A stretch of 64,000 bases of DNA, from NCBI RefSeq assembly GCF_000019905.1, contig NC_010556.1, forward strand, positions 2,506,001-2,570,000. The letters are read 5' to 3'. Each line of letters opens with the position of its first letter. Position 1 is the stretch's first letter. The stretch is from Exiguobacterium artemiae 255-15 (lineage in GTDB: Bacteria > Bacillota > Bacilli > Exiguobacteriales > Exiguobacteriaceae). Positions 28,123-37,192 of this stretch are shown one piece after another. The notes under the pieces are model-generated. The model saw nothing but the letters and a program-made list of their open reading frames with translations, had not been told where the DNA came from and ran no database searches. The translations under genes were made by a program, and so were the position numbers.

Positions 28123-29031
28123 TTACAGTGCGTCCAACCGTTTCACGATTTCCGCACAAAGCTCATGGGTTGCCAAGCTGTCTTTTCCCGTGACGGACGC
28201 TGACGGATGACCATGGACGGTCTCAATGAAGGCATCGACCATCTCGACGAATCCGCGGCGTTGCAGGGTCGGTTCCCAGTTATCGAGCGGCAGGCGTAAC
28301 GTACCGGCTTTCGTTAACCGTTCCACAGACGTCACATCTGTCGCAATCCGTTTTTCATTTGGTCCCATCACTTCGACACGTTCTTCCGTCACGCCATTGT
28401 TCCGGTTCATGATACCGATCGCCGTGATGCCGTTCGATTCGAATTGAATCGTCACGTGATGCAGCAATCCGTCGACTTTCTTACCCCGGACTTGCAACTG
28501 TTCGATTTCACCTCGACCGGTCAAGAAACGCAGGGTATCCGCGACATGGATGAAATCATCCAAGATGAATGTCTTGGCATCTTCGATGAAGGATGTCCGG
28601 TTTTTTTGCATGACGACCAGATTCGGTTCTTCGACTTCAAGTAATGCCCGGTGTGCTGATGCAAACCGGCGATTGAAGCCGGTGATGAAATGCAGTCCTT
28701 GTTCTTCCGCCTGTTCTGTTAAGGCCCGGACTTCCTCGACTTCGAGTGAGACCGGTTTATCAATGTAAAGATGGACGCCGGCTGCAAGCAGTTGCTTCGC
28801 CTGTTCCGCGTGGACTTTCGTCGCTGAGTGAATCATCGCGACTTGAATCCCTTCCCGAATGACATCATCCAGTGAAGACAACGTCCCGGCAAACCGGTAA
28901 GCGTTCCGCAACCGTTCTGCCTTGTCCTGATCCGTCGAAACGAGATAGACTTCTAAGTCTGTCCGCTCCGCATAGACTGGTAAATACGCCTTTTGGGCGA
29001 TATCCCCTAAACCAATTATTGCAATCTTCAT
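28123..29031 (-). CDS. Gfo/Idh/MocA family oxidoreductase
   Basis: A 302-aa NAD(P)-dependent dehydrogenase. The N-terminal Rossmann domain starts MKIAIIGLGDIAQKAYLP; HLYIDKPVSLE contains the EKP-like lysine motif of the family; a C-terminal substrate-binding domain follows. These enzymes act on sugars or sugar derivatives; the substrate cannot be told. The start at 29031 follows AGGAGG; a longer frame to 29088 is rejected. Monocistronic. Confidence 0.92.
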   Translation of the reverse strand: MKIAIIGLGDIAQKAYLPVYAERTDLEVYLVSTDQDKAERLRNAYRFAGTLSSLDDVIREGIQVAMIHSATKVHAEQAKQLLAAGVHLYIDKPVSLEVEEVRALTEQAEEQGLHFITGFNRRFASAHRALLEVEEPNLVVMQKNRTSFIEDAKTFILDDFIHVADTLRFLTGRGEIEQLQVRGKKVDGLLHHVTIQFESNGITAIGIMNRNNGVTEERVEVMGPNEKRIATDVTSVERLTKAGTLRLPLDNWEPTLQRRGFVEMVDAFIETVHGHPSASVTGKDSLATHELCAEIVKRLDAL

Positions 29032-29190
29032 CTGATTTCCTCCTTGAACACGTCTTTTGCTCTCATTCCCTATGTTAGCCGGTTTCATGCCGTTCGTGTA
29101 GTGAAAGTATTTTTTTAAAAAAGAAGATAATTTCCTTTTTTTGTTTTATGATAAGAACATATTTTGCAAAAGGAGGGAATGAGTTTTTTT

Positions 29191-30444
29191 ATGAAATCAT
29201 TATTCAGGATTGGTTTGACACTCGTCCTGCTTCTTACCTTATGTCTCCCGACCCTGCCTGCTCAAGCAGCAAGCTATCAGGTCATCGTCACGTCGACGAT
29301 TGGGGCAAACATCCGGTCGAAGCCAAGCACAAGTTCATCTGCAACCATTACCCGTCGTGCCCCGTACAAAGCTAAGTTTACCGCTGTGTCTTATTCGAAC
29401 GGTTGGTACAAGATCAAGGACGGAGGCGCCTATCGTTACCTGTCGAATCAGGTCGCGAAAAAAGTCGGATCCAGCTCCGTCAAGACATATAAGATTATCG
29501 TTTACTCGACGGCAGGCGCGAATGTCCGGACGTCACCAAGTACGGCCTCTTCTAAAAATATCAAACGGCATGCTACATATAAATCAAAGTTCAACGCTGT
29601 TTCCTATTCGAATGGCTGGTATAAGGTCAAAGGAAAAACGAACTACTATTATGTCTCGAACCAGGTTGCGAAAAAGCTGACGACAAGTTCGCCGGCTCCG
29701 GCAAGCGGCAGCTATCCGGTCGCATCGATGCGTTACTTCAAACTCGGTTCGTCCGGCTATGAACTGACGAAAGAAAGTTTTGCCCGCCGTTATCCGGCCA
29801 GTACGACGAAGTTACTGACGGCAATCGTCGCTTATGACGCGGCGGCACAAAAAGGAACGCTCGATCAGACCTTTACGTTGACGTACTCGATGTTAGCCGT
29901 TCCCTCCGGCAGCAGCACCGCCGGTTTCCGTTCAGGTGACAAAGTCACGATGCGCCAACTGTTAAACGGGATGTTGATCCGCTCCGGCAACGATGCTGCG
30001 AAAGCGATTGCCGTTCGGACTGCCGGTTCGGAATCGAAGTTCGTTTCGCTCATGAACAGCCGTGCGAGCCGCATCGGTATGTCGGCCAGTCATTTCATGA
30101 ATCCGCACGGCTTCTATCATCCAAGCCACTATACGACGGCAGCGGATATGCAGAAGCTTGCCAATACGTATGCGAATTACAGTTATCTGATGACGGTCAG
30201 CGGACGTAAATCGTTCCAGACGACCGTCAAAGGACCTTATGCCCGGACGTTGACGTGGTATCATACGAACACGTCACTTCCAGGCGACACACGTGTTTAT
30301 GCGAGCAAGACCGGTTATACGCCGGAATCTGCCTATACACGCGTCTTCTTCATCAAAAAAGGATCGACACGTTACGGTCTCGTTACGTTAAAAGGAACAC
30401 TTCCGCAAACCGAAACGACATTACGTTCCGTCCTCAACCGTTAA
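29191..30444 (+). CDS. SH3-containing D-alanyl-D-alanine carboxypeptidase (peptidase S11)
   Basis: A 417-aa secreted penicillin-binding protein trimming the D-Ala-D-Ala ends of peptidoglycan stems. Signal peptide about 1-28 (ends LPAQAAS). Two SH3 modules follow (ANIRSKPSTSS and ANVRTSPSTASS). The S11 domain carries all three catalytic motifs: STTK (SxxK), SGN (SxN) and KTG. The usual membrane-anchoring C-terminal domain is missing, so attachment may rely on the SH3 modules. Start is uncertain: AGGAGG at 29171 is too close to the ATG at 29179 and rather far from 29191; I prefer 29191 because the signal peptide is better. Confidence 0.92.
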   Translation: MKSLFRIGLTLVLLLTLCLPTLPAQAASYQVIVTSTIGANIRSKPSTSSSATITRRAPYKAKFTAVSYSNGWYKIKDGGAYRYLSNQVAKKVGSSSVKTYKIIVYSTAGANVRTSPSTASSKNIKRHATYKSKFNAVSYSNGWYKVKGKTNYYYVSNQVAKKLTTSSPAPASGSYPVASMRYFKLGSSGYELTKESFARRYPASTTKLLTAIVAYDAAAQKGTLDQTFTLTYSMLAVPSGSSTAGFRSGDKVTMRQLLNGMLIRSGNDAAKAIAVRTAGSESKFVSLMNSRASRIGMSASHFMNPHGFYHPSHYTTAADMQKLANTYANYSYLMTVSGRKSFQTTVKGPYARTLTWYHTNTSLPGDTRVYASKTGYTPESAYTRVFFIKKGSTRYGLVTLKGTLPQTETTLRSVLNR

Positions 30445-30448
30445 GACC

Positions 30449-30498
30449 AGACTCTCGGATTCGCTTTCTGCTGAAAGTGATATCCGGAGTCTTTTTTT
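30449..30498 (+). terminator. Terminator of the carboxypeptidase gene
   Basis: GACTCTCGGAT pairs with ATCCGGAGTC around an inner hairpin, then seven T. Confidence 0.82.
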
Positions 30499-30565
30499 GT
30501 TATTTCCACCTGAAAAATTTCACTTGCAATGGAAGCGAATTCATCATATGGTGGAAGTAACAATC

Positions 30566-30580
30566 AGACGTCTGACGTCT
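30566..30580. promoter_or_regulatory. 15-bp perfect palindrome before the AmiS/UreI gene
   Basis: AGACGTCTGACGTCT is a perfect inverted repeat around a single central base, ending 4 bp before the TGGAGGA ribosome binding site. Its position in the leader suggests an operator; no regulator is known. Confidence 0.4.
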
Positions 30581-30596
30581 TAATGGAGGAATTCAC

Positions 30597-31208
30597 GTGG
30601 GAAATGTAAGTTTGTTATTCGGAGGCGTCGCCCTCTTTTTAAATAGTCTGTCGCTGTTCGGGAAAGTCGATTTGAAGAGCGCCGGTCTTTTTAGTTTGTT
30701 GACCGGTTTATTGCAGACCTTCATCGCGACTTGGCTCGTCATCGGGGCAGCCGGTGATCCGGCGCTGACGTTCGGGTATGCGAGCATCTATTTATTCGCC
30801 TTTACGTACCTGTATGTCGGCATCACGTTTTTGTTTGGTCTCGACGGCAGCGGTGTCGGCTGGTTCTCATTGTTCGTCGCCATCTCTGCGCTGTTTTATG
30901 CCGGTGTCAGCTTCAGTACCGGTGACATCATCGGCGGTGCGACGTGGTTATTCTGGGTCATCCTCTGGGGACTGTTTTTCCTCGGGATGGGATTGAATAT
31001 GAGCCTCGATGCGCTGACGGCTCGTGTCGCGATCGTCCTCAGCTGGTTGACGTTGATCGTGCCTGCCCTCGTCGGTCTCCGGTTCGGGACGACAGGTGCC
31101 AACTACCAGCTCATCTGGAGTGCAGCCGCCATCATGACGGTCTTATATTTCATCTATGCGGCTGTGAAGTTTCTCCCTGTCCGTACAATCGTCCGTTCAA
31201 AAAACTAA
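30597..31208 (+). CDS. AmiS/UreI family channel (urea or short-chain amide)
   Basis: A 203-aa integral membrane protein with about six helices. The N-terminus MGNVSLLFGGVALFLNSL and the segments GDPALTFGYASIYLFAFTYLYVG and GATWLFWVILWGLFF fit the AmiS/UreI family of urea and amide channels. The start is GTG at 30597, after TGGAGGA. No urease or amidase gene is present in this window, so the substrate and partner are unknown. Confidence 0.88.
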   Translation: MGNVSLLFGGVALFLNSLSLFGKVDLKSAGLFSLLTGLLQTFIATWLVIGAAGDPALTFGYASIYLFAFTYLYVGITFLFGLDGSGVGWFSLFVAISALFYAGVSFSTGDIIGGATWLFWVILWGLFFLGMGLNMSLDALTARVAIVLSWLTLIVPALVGLRFGTTGANYQLIWSAAAIMTVLYFIYAAVKFLPVRTIVRSKN

Positions 31209-31229
31209 AAAGCTTCGTTTATTCCGACT

Positions 31230-31480
31230 CAGACGTCAAGAGGCTGACTCAAAAGTCAAATTCTACAAAGAGAAGGGTGGCAGAATTGGAATCTGCCACC
31301 CTTTTCGCGTAAAAAAAGAAACACTCTTTTCACGCGACTCCTACAGGAAAAAGCGCATGTTGCGCTGTCAGAGACAAATAAGACCCGGGTTTTTGCCTGA
31401 TTCAGGCAGGAAAACTGGTGTATGTCTCGCCTGAGGAAAAGGCGTGAAAGAATGAGTGTTTCTTTTTTGAGTCAGCTCCT
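31230..31480. repeat. Nested palindromic repeat element, copy B
   Basis: The outer inverted repeat is GAGGCTGACTCAAAA (31230) with TTTTGAGTCAGCTCC (ending 31479). Inside lie a terminator-like hairpin (31273-31305) and a second large inverted repeat (31312-31327 with 31452-31468) enclosing a core similar to the element at 2777-2898. It looks like a MITE-like structured repeat family without coding capacity. It separates two converging transcripts (the AmiS-like gene and the polysaccharide operon). Confidence 0.65.
31273..31305. terminator. Terminator hairpin within repeat copy B
   Basis: AAGGGTGGCAGA and TCTGCCACCCTT form a perfect 12-bp stem with a 7-nt loop and a short T-run. It probably terminates the AmiS-like gene. 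Confidence 0.8.
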
Positions 31481-31524
31481 TTTCTCGCCTAACAAGAATT
31501 ACGCTTTTCTCAGTTGCTGAACCA

Positions 31525-32448
31525 TCACTTCAGTTCCTTTTTCAACTCGGTCTGGACCTGTTTCAGCGAAGCCGCTGTCGGATGCCAGTAGTAGATGTGA
31601 TCCGATTCGATGCCGCCACTTCCTTCAAGAGACAAGGTCTCGACCTGTTTCAGACTGTCCCGGTAATCGGTCGCAAGCTTCCGGACGACCGGGAACGGAA
31701 TATCGGTTTTGACGTTTTGACCGAGTGCCGTCAACACATCGTTAAAGCGTGTCAAAGAAAAATCATCCGTCAGTTTATCCACGACGGCCTGGACGACCTG
31801 CCGTTGCCGGATTTGCCGTCCGAAGTCGCCCCGCGGATCGTCATGACGCATCCGGGCGTAGGCCAGCGCTTCCTTCGCGTTCAACGAGACTTGACCTTTC
31901 GGGAACTGCATCTCGTAGTAAGAGAAATCAATATCATTTTCAACCGTCACCCCGTCGACGGCATCGACTAAATCGGTGAACCCTTTCAGATTGATTTCGG
32001 CGAAGTAGTCGATATTCAGGTCCAATAAATGCTCGACCGTATCCCGTGCCATTTCCGGACCTCCGAAAGCATAGGCATGATTGATTTTGTCGTTCGAACC
32101 GACGCCGATGATTTCTGTCTTCAAGTCGCGGGGAATGCTGAGCATCTTGCTTTCTCCGGTTGCCGGATTAACCGTGACGACGATGATCGTATCACTCCGC
32201 CCGGCTTCGTTCCCCCGCTGATCGACACCGAGTAATAAAAACGACAATGCCTTTTGCTGATTGGCCGGTTTGCTCTTCGAGGTTTTTGCCGGTTGGGACG
32301 GCGGCGTCGCCTCGACATGTGCCGGATCCGTCACCTCCGCCTGCTTGCCCGTCTGGTGATCCGCCTGTTGGATGTACCCACCTGATCCGAAAAAAACGAG
32401 TAACCCGATACCAACCACTGTTATGATCAGCCACGTCCATTTTTTCAT
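31525..32448 (-). CDS. LytR-CpsA-Psr (LCP) family glycopolymer attachment enzyme
   Basis: A 307-aa membrane-anchored transferase that links undecaprenyl-carried polymers to peptidoglycan. One N-terminal helix and a disordered Thr/Pro/Lys linker (about 30-65) precede an LCP domain with LLLGVDQRGNEAGRSDTI, SIPRDLKTEI and YARMRHDDPRGDFGRQIRQ, the conserved Arg and Asp residues of the pyrophosphate site. The start is ATG 32448 (a GTG one codon earlier is possible) after AAGGGGA. As the last gene of the polysaccharide operon it probably attaches that operon's product to the wall. Confidence 0.93.
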   Translation of the reverse strand: MKKWTWLIITVVGIGLLVFFGSGGYIQQADHQTGKQAEVTDPAHVEATPPSQPAKTSKSKPANQQKALSFLLLGVDQRGNEAGRSDTIIVVTVNPATGESKMLSIPRDLKTEIIGVGSNDKINHAYAFGGPEMARDTVEHLLDLNIDYFAEINLKGFTDLVDAVDGVTVENDIDFSYYEMQFPKGQVSLNAKEALAYARMRHDDPRGDFGRQIRQRQVVQAVVDKLTDDFSLTRFNDVLTALGQNVKTDIPFPVVRKLATDYRDSLKQVETLSLEGSGGIESDHIYYWHPTAASLKQVQTELKKELK

Positions 32449-32482
32449 CACGATATCCCCTTTTCTTTCGGATCAAGTCGAT

Positions 32483-33223
32483 TTACGATTGCTCGTCGGA
32501 GACGATCATCACCGCATTGCTCCAACTGCCGAACAAGGCTGTGATGACACCGATGCTCGGTGCCTCCCGTCCCTCACTGAATCGCTGATAATGAGCAATC
32601 GTCAAGCCATCCATTTCAGCTGCCGCTTCCCGTAAAATGCGTAACACTTCCTCTTCTGTCCAGCGTTTGCGTGGTTGTTCAATCCCGATGATTTCCAGGG
32701 CATTGCTCCACGATCCGTAACGTCTCGCAATCGTCGCCACCGTCGGCCGGTTTTTGCCCGCTGCCCATTTCGTATAAGTCTGGCTCGTCAGGACGGATAA
32801 CGTCTCTTGTGCTTCGAGTAACGATTCGATGATCCGGCGCTCCATCTCCTGCACCCGTTCCTTTAAGATCTCTGCTTCCGATAATGCCTGCTGCCACGAG
32901 TTGAATTGATGGACGATATCGGTCAAGCTCGGCGCCTGATGTTGCTGAGCCCATTCACGATATGTCGCACTTGTGAATGGTTCCAGTTCCTCCTTCGCGG
33001 CCCGTAAGGCCTCGATGATATCCGACTTGGTGAAGGCTACCCGGACGGTACCGATGCCGGCCCGTTCGAGAGCGATCTGCCATGATCCGAATAAAATCAG
33101 GATTTCCGCGACGCTTGGATACTGGGTATTCAGTTGCCAGCGAAAGTAGGTATTTGCCGTCAGTTCATTTTTCCCGTTCGCAGCGAGACGGAGTGCTTCA
33201 ATCGCTTCCTCCAAATCGCTCAT
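32483..33223 (-). CDS. Four-repeat homing-endonuclease-associated-repeat protein A
   Basis: A 246-aa soluble protein made of four ~50-60-residue repeats. Each has a helix, then TYxxW, a basic/polar stretch, PS or PT, an I-rich helix and the closing FGSW..AL. These fit the homing-endonuclease-associated repeat (HNHR) thought to bind DNA, yet no HNH or other nuclease domain is present. It is embedded in the polysaccharide operon between the aminotransferase and LCP genes. A paralogue with the same four-repeat order lies at 47677. I prefer ATG 33223 after GGGAGG; an ATG at 33250 overlapping the previous stop is possible. A regulatory role is inference. Confidence 0.75.
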   Translation of the reverse strand: MSDLEEAIEALRLAANGKNELTANTYFRWQLNTQYPSVAEILILFGSWQIALERAGIGTVRVAFTKSDIIEALRAAKEELEPFTSATYREWAQQHQAPSLTDIVHQFNSWQQALSEAEILKERVQEMERRIIESLLEAQETLSVLTSQTYTKWAAGKNRPTVATIARRYGSWSNALEIIGIEQPRKRWTEEEVLRILREAAAEMDGLTIAHYQRFSEGREAPSIGVITALFGSWSNAVMIVSDEQS

Positions 33224-33246
33224 CACGATGTCTCCCTCCCACACAT

Positions 33247-34401
33247 TCATAACTGAACATTTCGTCGAACATCTTCAACGAGTCCTTGGCGAACAAAACG
33301 AATGACGAGTGCCTGATCCGTAAAGCTCATTTGTGAAGCGGACGGTAAACAGATTCCTTCCTCGAACAGACGACGGCTGACATCTTCTTCATTCGCCGTG
33401 ATGTAAGGTACATCCCGGTAAACAGGTTGCAAGTGCATCGGTTTCCAGGCCGGACGCGCCTCGATGTTTTTTTGCTTCAACTGCTGAATCAACGCATCCC
33501 GTTGCTGCATGCCGCCCGGTAATGTCAGTGCCGTCAGCCAACGGTTCGCGCGGCTTCCTTCGATTTCCTGCTGGTAATGTGACGCGTCGACCGTCTCAAA
33601 GGCCCGGACATACCGTTCGAAAATGGTCCGCCGTGCTTCGACCCGCTCTTCAATCACTTCCAGCTGGCCGCGTCCGATTCCGGCAGAGACATTGCTCATC
33701 CGGTAATTGAAGCCGACTTCCGTATGCTCATAATGTAAGACGGGCTGACGGGCTTGTGTCGCGAGATAAAAGGCCCGTTCGATCAAGCGGGTGTCATTTG
33801 AGACCAACATACCCCCGCCCGACGTCGTGATGATTTTATTGCCGTTAAACGAATAGATACCGAATGTTCCGAACGTGCCTGTCATCCGACCGTTGATCGT
33901 CGATCCGAGTGATTCTGCCGCGTCCTCGATCAGCGGTACATCATACTCCTCACAGATGGCGGCAATCTCTTCGACCTTCGCGACAACGCCGTACAGATGG
34001 ACGACGATGACGGCTTTCGGCAGGCGTCCCCGGGTCGCGGCTTGAATCATCGCCCGTCGCAGTGCTGCCGGTGACATGTTCCACGTCTCCGGTTCGGAAT
34101 CAATCAAAACCGGCCGTGCACCGACATAACGGATCGGATTTGTCGAAGCGATGAAAGTCAACGACTGACAGAAGACATCATCTCCGGCCGTCACGCCGAG
34201 TGTCGCCAGTGCCAAATGGATGGCGGCTGTCCCGCTGCTCGTCGCGAGTGTCGCAGCGGAACCGCTGTATGTTTTCATTGCTGCTTCGAAGGCTTCGACA
34301 TTCGGACCGAGCGGCGCAACCCAGTTCGTTTCCAAGGCTTCCGTGACATAACGCATTTCCTGACCACTGAGATGTGGGATCGATAACGGGATGTGTTTCA
34401 T
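33247..34401 (-). CDS. DegT/DnrJ/EryC1/StrS sugar aminotransferase
   Basis: A 384-aa PLP-dependent enzyme of nucleotide-sugar synthesis. Family signatures: SGTAAIHLALATLGV, EDAAESLGSTINGR and FNGNKIITTSGGGM, where Lys is the PLP-binding residue. It would transfer an amino group to a keto-sugar nucleotide; together with the 4,6-dehydratase-type protein at 43483 it suggests an amino-dideoxy sugar in the polymer. GGGGGGAG precedes the start, which overlaps the upstream stop by 4 bp. Confidence 0.93.
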   Translation of the reverse strand: MKHIPLSIPHLSGQEMRYVTEALETNWVAPLGPNVEAFEAAMKTYSGSAATLATSSGTAAIHLALATLGVTAGDDVFCQSLTFIASTNPIRYVGARPVLIDSEPETWNMSPAALRRAMIQAATRGRLPKAVIVVHLYGVVAKVEEIAAICEEYDVPLIEDAAESLGSTINGRMTGTFGTFGIYSFNGNKIITTSGGGMLVSNDTRLIERAFYLATQARQPVLHYEHTEVGFNYRMSNVSAGIGRGQLEVIEERVEARRTIFERYVRAFETVDASHYQQEIEGSRANRWLTALTLPGGMQQRDALIQQLKQKNIEARPAWKPMHLQPVYRDVPYITANEEDVSRRLFEEGICLPSASQMSFTDQALVIRFVRQGLVEDVRRNVQL

Positions 34402-35465
34402 GATGACTGCTCCCCCCTTGGTGACAGTTGGCGGACAGGTGTCCGGTAGGCCGGAAACCAGTCCTGTGACGACAGGACGTTGTGTGCGAAGTGCTGTTCG
34501 GATAGTTGACGGTACAGTAAAGGGTGAAGCACCGATGTGCCGAGCGTGAATGAGGTCTGACGATTGCTGAAGGAACGTTTGTAGGCGAGCAGGCTGTCGT
34601 CTTCGTTTCGTGTCGTTCCGCCTCCGAGATGCAGGGCTGTTTTTCCGAGTGCTTTGGCACGGCGGATCATTTCCGCAAACAGAAGATGATTCGGGCGGGC
34701 GGACAGTTCTGCCGGATCGGATGCGCCGAGATGATAGTGCGCAAACTGTTGACCGTAGAGAACGATACAGCCGGCGATGATTTTCCCTTCCCGTTCGGCG
34801 ACCAGCAACTCCGCCGGCAGCCGCCCGTCATGAAACTGGCGAAAGTAGTGATCGGTAAAGTAATAGCGGGCATCCGCCTGATGTTTGTCCATCGTCAGCC
34901 GGTAAAGCCGGATGAACTTGGCATACTCCTCCTGTCCGGCGACCCGGACCGTCACGTCTTCCCGCACGGCTTTTCTGATGTTGCGCCGTGTCATCGAAGA
35001 GAACTGACTTTCAATCGCCTCGAACGGTTCGCTCAACGCGACCGTCACCGTCTGCTGCAGGACAGTCGTCGTTTCACACCAGCTTCGCCCGAGCTCATCA
35101 TTTTCAAGAAGCGGATGAAACCGGATCGTTTCGCTGACAATCCGTTCCGCCTGACAATACTCGAGAAAGTGCCGCCGGATGTCTTTGATTTGATCGCTCG
35201 ACCAAAGTCCGACGAAGACCGGTCCGCCGTATCCGTATGGCGTCGTCAAATCCTGAAGCGGTGTCCCGGAGATCCGGCGTTTCAAGTACGGATAAATCAG
35301 AATCCCGAACTCCGAAGGATGAACGTACATCTCCGGCACGGCTTCCGGTTCTTGGGCCAGTTTAAAGTAAGCGTACTCATAATAACAATCGAGTCCGTAC
35401 CGGGCGACGAGCGCATCCCATTCCAACGGATCGTGAATCAGCCGTTCATTGCTTAGCGACATCAT
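34398..35465 (-). CDS. FemAB/GNAT-like aminoacyl or acyl transferase
   Basis: A 355-aa protein resembling the FemAB/peptidoglycan-bridge (COG2348-like) proteins and GNAT acyltransferases. It has the segments MTRRNIRKAVREDVTVRV, LLVAEREGKIIAGCIVLYG and NHLLFAEMIRRAKALGKTALHLGGG, typical of the acyl-CoA or aminoacyl-tRNA binding fold. In polysaccharide clusters such proteins usually modify a sugar amino group. The start at 35465 overlaps the previous gene by 20 bp and follows GGGGGTG; the longer frame to 35546 is rejected. It would act after the neighbouring aminotransferase. Confidence 0.82.
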   Translation of the reverse strand: MMSLSNERLIHDPLEWDALVARYGLDCYYEYAYFKLAQEPEAVPEMYVHPSEFGILIYPYLKRRISGTPLQDLTTPYGYGGPVFVGLWSSDQIKDIRRHFLEYCQAERIVSETIRFHPLLENDELGRSWCETTTVLQQTVTVALSEPFEAIESQFSSMTRRNIRKAVREDVTVRVAGQEEYAKFIRLYRLTMDKHQADARYYFTDHYFRQFHDGRLPAELLVAEREGKIIAGCIVLYGQQFAHYHLGASDPAELSARPNHLLFAEMIRRAKALGKTALHLGGGTTRNEDDSLLAYKRSFSNRQTSFTLGTSVLHPLLYRQLSEQHFAHNVLSSQDWFPAYRTPVRQLSPRGEQSS

Positions 35466-36066
35466 GAGGGACACCCCCGTCAAGGCCTTTAAATTCGCCC
35501 ATGCCTGTTTGGTGATCGGTCGAGTTCCCTTCTGAAGAAATGACAATCTTCACGGTTTTCCACAAGATGTATAGATCGAGTCGGAATGTATGATTCGCAG
35601 CATACCACTGATCCTGTTCCAACCGTTGCTGCCACGTCGTTGCATTTCGTCCGTGGATTTGGGCCCAGCCGGTCAGACCGGGCAGAACGTCATGCCGGGT
35701 CATCTGTTCTTTCGTGTAATGATTCAAATAGCTGACGAGCAACGGACGTGGTCCGACGAAACTCATCTGCCCCCGCAGGATATTAAAGAACTGGGGAATT
35801 TCATCGAGACTCAGACGGCGGATCCATTCAACCGACTTTGGAATCCGGTCGGCGTCCGGCAACAGCTTTCCGTCCGCATCGGTTTCGTTCGACATCGTCC
35901 GGAACTTATAGATCTTAAACAGTTCACCTTTATACCCCGGACGGACTTGATTGAAGAAAAGCGGCCGTCCGAGCTTCGTGTAGATTAATACGGCGACGAA
36001 GGCGTAGACCGGCAACAGGACGATGATGGCGAGTAGACTGACAGTGAAATCGAATGTCCGTTTCAT
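35446..36066 (-). CDS. Undecaprenyl-phosphate sugar-1-phosphate transferase (priming enzyme)
   Basis: A 206-aa bacterial sugar transferase starting polymer synthesis on undecaprenyl phosphate. One N-terminal membrane segment (TVSLLAIIVLLPVYAFVAVL) is followed by the catalytic signatures FFNQVRPGYKGELFKIYKFR, RRLSLDEIPQFFNILRG, SFVGPRPLL and PGLTGWAQIHGRN. The short EpsL/WecA-unrelated form lacks the long N-terminal region of WbaP. The start at 36066 follows AAGGAGG. It is coupled to the downstream gene. Confidence 0.93.
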   Translation of the reverse strand: MKRTFDFTVSLLAIIVLLPVYAFVAVLIYTKLGRPLFFNQVRPGYKGELFKIYKFRTMSNETDADGKLLPDADRIPKSVEWIRRLSLDEIPQFFNILRGQMSFVGPRPLLVSYLNHYTKEQMTRHDVLPGLTGWAQIHGRNATTWQQRLEQDQWYAANHTFRLDLYILWKTVKIVISSEGNSTDHQTGMGEFKGLDGGVPHDVAKQ

Positions 36067-36082
36067 GATGACGTCCTCCTTC

Positions 36083-37192
36083 TCATAAGTTCGAAAAGAG
36101 ATTGAGTTGCCGCTTGATGACATCTGCTTCGTTAAAGTGTTTCATCGCCCGTTCGAATCCGGCCCGCCCCATCTCGGACGCGACGTCCGGCTGTTCGACC
36201 AGTTCGAGCATCCGTCGGGCCAGTTGTGTTTCGTCCTGTACTTCGACCAGGTAACCGGTTTTTCCGTCGACCACTTCTTCCCGACAGCCCCGGATATTCG
36301 TCGCAATGACCGGTTTCGCCGTCGCCATCGCTTCGATGATCGAACGGGGAACACCTTCCCGATGCGACGGTAATACGAACGCATCGACTTGATGCAACAG
36401 TTCCGGTACATCTTCGACGAAACCGAGATAATCGATGTTCGGGATTTCCCGGATCCGTTTCCTGAACGTATGCTTCGTCGTCTGATCGCGTTCGCTTTCC
36501 ATCATCTCACCGGCAATCATCAGCCGGACGTCCGGTTGGACCGAGACGACCTGCTCGAAAGCGGTCAGCAGTTCGAGAATTCCTTTCTCTTCAACAATCC
36601 GGCCGATGAATAAAAACGTGAATGGTCCGGTCGTTTGGCGAGGTCGGGGATAGAACCGGGTCAAGTCAATCCCGTTCCCGAGATGCATCAGACGGGTCGT
36701 ATTTTTAAATCGTTTCCGGTTCGCCAGTTCGTAGTCTTCCTGACTTTGGAGCAACAGATAATCCGTCGCGAACCGTGCCAGCCATTTCTCAACGGAATAC
36801 GTCAGCTGATACGTGACACGTCCCATCTTTTCGTGAAAATAAAAACCGTGTGCCGTATAGACGATGTGTTTCGTTCCCGCCCGCTTCGCCGCGACCCGGC
36901 CAAGGGCCGCCGCGACCGGTGTGTGCACGTGCACGGCATCATACTGTTCGTCTTTTAAAATCTGGACGATCGAGCGAATCGTCTTCCAGTTACTCGTCCA
37001 GTCGATTTTCCGTTCGATCGGAATGTCATGCATCGTAAATCCTTGGGCAGCGAGTTTCGATGCCGCCCCGGTGTCGGCACAGGCAATCCCGACTTCGTGT
37101 CCGGCATTTTGCAAGGCTAGCAGCAACGGTTGCAACATCGTCTCGGCCGTCGTATCGAGGGCGCAGACCTGAAGGATTTTTAAAGTCGCCAT
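36083..37192 (-). CDS. Glycosyltransferase family 4
   Basis: A 369-aa GT-B fold glycosyltransferase. Signatures: the N-terminal DTTAETMLQPLLLALQNAGH, HTPVAAALGRVAAKRAG, the C-terminal IGRIVEEKGILELLTAF and PSHREGVPRSIIEAMATAKP (the EX7E motif). It should add the second or a later sugar to the lipid-linked precursor at the cytoplasmic membrane face. Overlaps the upstream dehydrogenase gene by 13 bp, with AAGGGG as ribosome binding site. Confidence 0.93.
   Translation of the reverse strand: MATLKILQVCALDTTAETMLQPLLLALQNAGHEVGIACADTGAASKLAAQGFTMHDIPIERKIDWTSNWKTIRSIVQILKDEQYDAVHVHTPVAAALGRVAAKRAGTKHIVYTAHGFYFHEKMGRVTYQLTYSVEKWLARFATDYLLLQSQEDYELANRKRFKNTTRLMHLGNGIDLTRFYPRPRQTTGPFTFLFIGRIVEEKGILELLTAFEQVVSVQPDVRLMIAGEMMESERDQTTKHTFRKRIREIPNIDYLGFVEDVPELLHQVDAFVLPSHREGVPRSIIEAMATAKPVIATNIRGCREEVVDGKTGYLVEVQDETQLARRMLELVEQPDVASEMGRAGFERAMKHFNEADVIKRQLNLFSNL

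Noticed and set aside
32483-33223. Four-repeat protein as a homing endonuclease inside an intron or intein
   Set aside because: No nuclease motif is present, the gene has its own ribosome binding site within an operon, and neighbouring genes are intact.
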